A DNA stretch of 44,105 nucleotides from the NCBI GenBank assembly GCA_020049245.1, contig JAIFLB010000065.1, forward strand, positions 1 through 44,105, in the 5' to 3' direction. This DNA is from Betaproteobacteria bacterium (GTDB taxonomy: Bacteria > Pseudomonadota > Gammaproteobacteria > Burkholderiales > Thiobacillaceae). The notes under the pieces were generated by a model. It was given only the letters and a program-made list of their open reading frames with translations, was not told where the DNA came from and searched no databases. Made by a program: the position numbers and the translations under genes. Below, piece after piece: positions 40,493-44,105 of the stretch (its first letter is position 1; every line of letters starts with the position of its first letter).

Positions 40493-41719
40493 ATGGCTGT
40501 GGCCCAAGCACCTGTTGCAGCGAACAAGCAAGTTCCTTTTGTATGGGAGGGCACGGACAAGCTTGGCAAGAAAATCAAGGGAGAAATGCTTGCTCCAGGT
40601 GAGGCGTTTGTACGCCAGTCCTTACGGCGGCAAGGCATCAATGTGGTCAAGGTTGGTAAACAGGGAATGTTCAAGCGGGGTGGAACGATCACCTCGAAGG
40701 ACATTGCCTTGTTTACGCGTCAGCTTTCAACCATGCTGAAGGCGGGCGTACCTTTGTTGCAAGCCTTCGATATCTCTGCGCGCAGCCATTCCAACCCTGC
40801 GTTGCAACGTCTCCTGGGTGATATCAAGAGTGACGTGGAAACCGGTTCCAGCATGAGCACTGCTTTCCGCAAGTACCCGAAATACTTTGACGGGCTTTAT
40901 TGCAACCTGGTCTACGCCGGCGAACAGGCCGGTATTCTGGATACCGTGCTGGATCGCATCGCGTCCTACCAGGAAAAAATGCTGGCTATCCAGGGCAAGA
41001 TCAAATCGGCGCTGTTCTATCCGGCTATCGTGTTGACAGTGGCCTTCATCATCACCGCAGGCATCATGTTGTTTGTGATTCCCGCCTTTAAGGATCTTTA
41101 CGGAAAATCCGGCGCCGATCTGCCCGCGTTGACCATGTTGGTGATGGGGATTTCAGATGCTTTCGTGAATTACTGGTATCTGATCTTCGGTGGTATCGGA
41201 CTGACGGTTTTTCTTGTGTTGCGCGCCTGGAAGCAATCGCCTGCCTTCCGTAACAAGATGGATGTCCTCATTCTGAAGGTTCCGGTGTTTGGGCCATTGA
41301 TCGAGAAGGCCACGGTTTCGCGATGGGCGCGGACCTTCTCGTCGATGTTCTCCGCAGGTGTTCCAATGGTAGAGGCACTGGATTCGGTTGCCGGCGCAGC
41401 GGGAAACAATGTTTTCATGGAAGCTACGATGAAGATCAAGACCGAGGTTTCAACCGGTTCCAGTCTGGCAGTATGTCTCCAGGGTGCGGGTGTGTTTCCC
41501 AATATGCTGATTCAGATGGTGTCGATTGGCGAGGAGTCGGGCGCGCTCGATTCCATGCTTTCGAAAGTGGCGGATTATTACGAACGTGAAGTGGATGACG
41601 CTGTGGCCGGGATTTCCAGTTTGATGGAACCGTTCATCATGGTCATTCTGGGTACGTTGATTGGTGGCATCGTGATCGCAATGTACCTGCCAATCTTCAA
41701 GATGGGATCGGTCGTCTGA
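40493..41719 (+). CDS. pilC: Type IV pilus inner-membrane platform protein PilC
   Basis: The 408-residue protein of the GspF family has two repeats of the GspF domain, each beginning FTRQLSTMLKAGVPLLQAFD and WARTFSSMFSAGVPMVEALD respectively. Its three hydrophobic segments (about 175-200, 222-245, 378-402) are typical. It sits on PilB and anchors the pilus machine. It lies 21 bases after pilB, with GAGGA before its ATG. Confidence 0.96.
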   Translation: MAVAQAPVAANKQVPFVWEGTDKLGKKIKGEMLAPGEAFVRQSLRRQGINVVKVGKQGMFKRGGTITSKDIALFTRQLSTMLKAGVPLLQAFDISARSHSNPALQRLLGDIKSDVETGSSMSTAFRKYPKYFDGLYCNLVYAGEQAGILDTVLDRIASYQEKMLAIQGKIKSALFYPAIVLTVAFIITAGIMLFVIPAFKDLYGKSGADLPALTMLVMGISDAFVNYWYLIFGGIGLTVFLVLRAWKQSPAFRNKMDVLILKVPVFGPLIEKATVSRWARTFSSMFSAGVPMVEALDSVAGAAGNNVFMEATMKIKTEVSTGSSLAVCLQGAGVFPNMLIQMVSIGEESGALDSMLSKVADYYEREVDDAVAGISSLMEPFIMVILGTLIGGIVIAMYLPIFKMGSVV

Positions 41720-41732
41720 TTCCCGATTCTCG

Positions 41733-42602
41733 TTGATTTTTTCAGTCTCTCCCTTTCTCCAACTGCTGGTCGAGCAGCCAGCATTGTTTATTTCATTGGC
41801 AACCTTGCTTGGCTTGCTGGTGGGCAGTTTTCTCAATGTGGTAATCCATCGCTTGCCACATATGATGCAGCGTGACTGGCGTGAGCAATGTGCCTGGATT
41901 AATGGCAATACGCTTGAGGAAGAACCGCCTTACAACCTGGTTCTTCCGCGCTCGGCCTGTCCATCCTGTAAACATCAGATCACGTGGTTTGAAAATATTC
42001 CCGTATTGAGTTGGCTTGCCCTGCGCGGTCGATGTTCCAAATGCGGAGCGCCAATATCAAAGCGTTATCCGTTGGTGGAAATATTGACTGGCGTGCTGTT
42101 CGGGTATGCCGCTTGGCGTTGGGGTGTTGGCATGCAAACGGTGCTGATCTGGGGCCTGCTGGCCAGTTTGATCGCATTGAGTTTTATTGATCTTGATACG
42201 CAGTTGCTGCCGGACAGTATTACGCTTCCCTTGTTATGGGTGGGTTTGCTGGTCAATTTGAACGCTGTTTTCTGCCCACTCGATGAGGCAGTGATTGGCG
42301 CCGTTGCAGGCTACCTTTCGCTTTGGTCGATCTATCACCTGTTCAAGATTTTGACCGGCAAGGAAGGCATGGGGTTTGGAGATTTCAAATTGCTGGCTGC
42401 GCTCGGGGCGTGGCTGGGCTGGAAAATGATCCTGCCCATCGTATTGGCTGCCAGTTTTGCGGGTGCACTGGTTGGGATTGCGATGATCGTCTTTGCTGGC
42501 CGGGATCGCGCCAAGCCGATGCCTTTCGGGCCCTGGCTCGCGCTTGGCGGAATGATTGCCCTTTTCTGGGGCGAGACCCTGCTGCAACTCTGGTTGGGAT
42601 GA
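41733..42602 (+). CDS. pilD: Prepilin peptidase/N-methyltransferase PilD
   Basis: PilD cleaves and methylates type IV prepilins at the membrane. The 289-residue protein has LLVGSFLNVVIHRLPHMM, the zinc motif with CPSCKHQI and CSKCGAPIS, the first catalytic aspartate in FIDLDTQLLPD and the second in GMGFGDFK, with eight hydrophobic segments. The start is given as TTG at 41733, because no ATG precedes the first membrane segment. There is no clear ribosome site, and coupling to pilC (13 bases) is likely. It overlaps coaE by ATGA. Confidence 0.94.
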   Translation: MIFSVSPFLQLLVEQPALFISLATLLGLLVGSFLNVVIHRLPHMMQRDWREQCAWINGNTLEEEPPYNLVLPRSACPSCKHQITWFENIPVLSWLALRGRCSKCGAPISKRYPLVEILTGVLFGYAAWRWGVGMQTVLIWGLLASLIALSFIDLDTQLLPDSITLPLLWVGLLVNLNAVFCPLDEAVIGAVAGYLSLWSIYHLFKILTGKEGMGFGDFKLLAALGAWLGWKMILPIVLAASFAGALVGIAMIVFAGRDRAKPMPFGPWLALGGMIALFWGETLLQLWLG

Positions 42603-43228
42603 CGTCCAAGGTTTATTGCATCGGACTGACTGGCGGCGTCGGCAGCGGCAAGAGCACGGTAGCTGACCGTTTCGCTGAGTTGGGTGCGGCTGTCATCGAT
42701 ACCGATGTCATTGCGCATGAGTTGACCGGGCCGGATGGGCGTGCGATGCCAGCGATCATTGCATCCTTCGGTAGCGAGATCATAAGCAGCACTGGTGCGA
42801 TGGATCGGGTTGCGATGCGCGATCGTGTTTTTGCCGATCCCGAGGCGCGGCGGACTCTCGAAGCAATTTTGCATCCGATGATTCGCGCGGAGTCGGCACT
42901 CAGGCTGCAGACAGTTACCGCCCCCTATGCACTGCTCGTTGTGCCCTTGTTGGTAGAAAACCTGGCCTCTTATCAGCACTTGTTGAATTGCATCGCTGTG
43001 GTTGATTGCGAAGAATCTCAACAAATCTCGCGCATCGCTTCGCGCTCGGGGCTGAGTCTGGAGCAGGCAAAATCTATTCTGGCTGCCCAAGCAAGCCGGA
43101 CTTTTCGACTTCAGATTGCAGATGACTTGATCGAAAACCGGGGTGACATCATGGAGTTGGATCATCAAATTCAGCAATTGCATCATAAGTATTTGAAACA
43201 AGCGCTGGCAGCATCTTGCAAGCGATAA
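42599..43228 (+). CDS. coaE: Dephospho-CoA kinase
   Basis: CoaE performs the last step of coenzyme A synthesis. The 209-residue protein starts TSKVYCIGLTGGVGSGKSTVA with its P-loop at about residues 11-19. It has IDTDVIAHELTGPDG, the LEAILHPMIRA region and VPLLVEN. The start ATG at 42599 overlaps the pilD stop (ATGA). The frame is open for 92 codons upstream, but that part is antiphase sequence within pilD and is excluded. Confidence 0.95.
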   Translation: MTSKVYCIGLTGGVGSGKSTVADRFAELGAAVIDTDVIAHELTGPDGRAMPAIIASFGSEIISSTGAMDRVAMRDRVFADPEARRTLEAILHPMIRAESALRLQTVTAPYALLVVPLLVENLASYQHLLNCIAVVDCEESQQISRIASRSGLSLEQAKSILAAQASRTFRLQIADDLIENRGDIMELDHQIQQLHHKYLKQALAASCKR

Positions 43229-43325
43229 AACATTTCATTGCACTAAACCGGGGCAATCCTGCAAAATCACTTCTTATTCAAGCTCTTGCGCTGAATTTCT
43301 CATCCAACTCGTCGGATTGACCTTG

Positions 43326-44075
43326 GTGACTGTCTACGAATTCCCTTTAAGCGAACGCATCCGTACCTGGTTGCGGCTGGAAGACCTGTTCGACAAGGCC
43401 CTGTTTTTTATCCGGGCGGACGATCCACGTTCACACCATGCGGCTTTGCTTGGCATCTTCGAGATTGTCGATGTGACGACTCGGTCCGAGATGAAAAGCG
43501 AACTGATTCAAGAGCTTGATCGACAAAAATCGAGCCTTGAGGCGTTGCGCGCCAACCCCGCTGTTGATTCCGTTCGTCTGCATGAGATTCTGGCGCGCAT
43601 TACTTCTGCTTTGGCTGAAGTCCATGCCATGACCGGCAAGATTGGACAGCACGTCAGGGATAACGAGTGGCTGGCGGGTATCAAGGGCCGAGCCGGTATT
43701 CCTGGTGGCGCGTGTAGCTTTGATTTGCCGGTTTACCATTACTGGCTGAGTCAATCCGCCACAATGCGCAATGCCGATCTGATGGGATGGCTTGGCCCAT
43801 TATTGCCACTTAAGACTGCGGTGGATGTTGTGCTACGGATTTTGCGAGACAGTGGACATGTGAGTCAGCACACCGCGCTGCAGGGAATGTTCCAACTTAT
43901 GCTGGGTGGGCGAACTGCACACTTATTGCGTGTTGCCCTGGATGCGCCTTGTGCTCCGGAAGTCAGTGCAAACAAGTACGCGCTGAATATACGTTTGCTG
44001 ACTCCGGATACAGCACAAAAACCACGCCCGTGTGAGCAGGATGTGGTTTTTGAACTGACTTTCTGTAGCCTCTGA
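43326..44075 (+). CDS. zapD: Cell division protein ZapD
   Basis: ZapD binds and bundles FtsZ filaments at the division ring. The 249-residue protein has the diagnostic start TVYEFPLSERIRTWLRLEDLF, RADDPRSHHAALLGIFEIVDVTTRSEMKSELIQELDRQ and NEWLAGIKGRAGIPGGACSFDLP. GTG at 43326 gives this N-terminus and has GGA 9 bases upstream. TTG at 43317 is possible but less likely. The order pilD-coaE-zapD is standard for Betaproteobacteria. 30 bases of non-coding sequence remain to the window end. Confidence 0.93.
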   Translation: MTVYEFPLSERIRTWLRLEDLFDKALFFIRADDPRSHHAALLGIFEIVDVTTRSEMKSELIQELDRQKSSLEALRANPAVDSVRLHEILARITSALAEVHAMTGKIGQHVRDNEWLAGIKGRAGIPGGACSFDLPVYHYWLSQSATMRNADLMGWLGPLLPLKTAVDVVLRILRDSGHVSQHTALQGMFQLMLGGRTAHLLRVALDAPCAPEVSANKYALNIRLLTPDTAQKPRPCEQDVVFELTFCSL

Positions 44076-44105
44076 AGGCTGTTTGCTGGCGGGGCGAAAG
44101 CACCG

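Noticed and set aside
42323..42598. A 92-residue N-terminal extension of dephospho-CoA kinase
   Set aside because: It lies out of phase within pilD. The ATGA overlap at 42599 gives the normal CoaE N-terminus and length.

Overview
The window reads as chromosome of a betaproteobacterial chemolithoautotroph that oxidises sulfur. Three things support this. There is a complete reverse-type dissimilatory sulfite reductase cluster (dsrABEFHCMKLJOP, then dsrN, dsrR and a siroheme synthase gene, about 8.5-22.9 kb). A Calvin-cycle phosphoribulokinase gene lies close by. The housekeeping order (yicC-gmk, rph-rdgB, aat-bpt, pilB-pilC-pilD-coaE-zapD) is typical of Betaproteobacteria. The set resembles Sulfuritalea/Sulfuricella/Thiobacillus-type organisms, but the species cannot be named from the sequence alone. 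No rRNA, tRNA, insertion sequence, phage or CRISPR array was seen, and no gene-free stretch exceeds 300 bases.

Layout. 0-1.4 kb: 3' part of comEC. 1.4-4.5 kb: phosphoribulokinase on the minus strand, divergent from a soluble GAF-domain histidine kinase and its LuxR-type response regulator. 4.5-8.3 kb: a compact minus-strand accessory sulfur operon, divergent from dsrA. In transcription order it holds a 92-aa unknown protein, a Cas6/Cmx6-like RAMP protein, a DsrC paralogue without its redox cysteines (RspA type), a 3-mercaptopyruvate-type sulfurtransferase, a 195-aa unknown protein and a TauD/TfdA-like dioxygenase. 8.5-22.9 kb: the dsr cluster. 22.9-24.5 kb: gmk and yicC on the minus strand. 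24.5-32.2 kb: a kinase/phosphatase pair, rph, rdgB, the two N-degron aminoacyltransferases, an unknown gene, a PilZ protein, thyA and folA. 32.3-35.1 kb: a 2OG oxygenase, a DUF4139 protein and 6-phosphogluconolactonase on the minus strand. 35.2-44.1 kb: a PolB-type exonuclease, rlmD, a CorB/CorC-type transporter gene, the pilBCD-coaE operon and zapD.

How the genes work together. In the established reverse Dsr model, DsrEFH passes sulfane sulfur to the C-terminal cysteines of DsrC. DsrAB, with siroheme made by CysG and probably amidated by DsrN, oxidises it to sulfite. DsrL moves the electrons to NAD(P)+, and the DsrMKJOP membrane complex reoxidises DsrC and connects to the quinone pool. Phosphoribulokinase uses the resulting reducing power and ATP for CO2 fixation.

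The most unusual part is the accessory operon. It carries an orphan CRISPR-type RNA-endonuclease relative with no CRISPR. Hairpins sit in almost every dsr intergenic gap longer than 50 bases, and one hairpin in the dsrA/accessory divergent region pairs better as minus-strand RNA, that is, as leader of the operon that encodes the Cas6-like protein. A dsr-linked RNA-processing or autoregulatory module is a testable inference, not a demonstrated fact.
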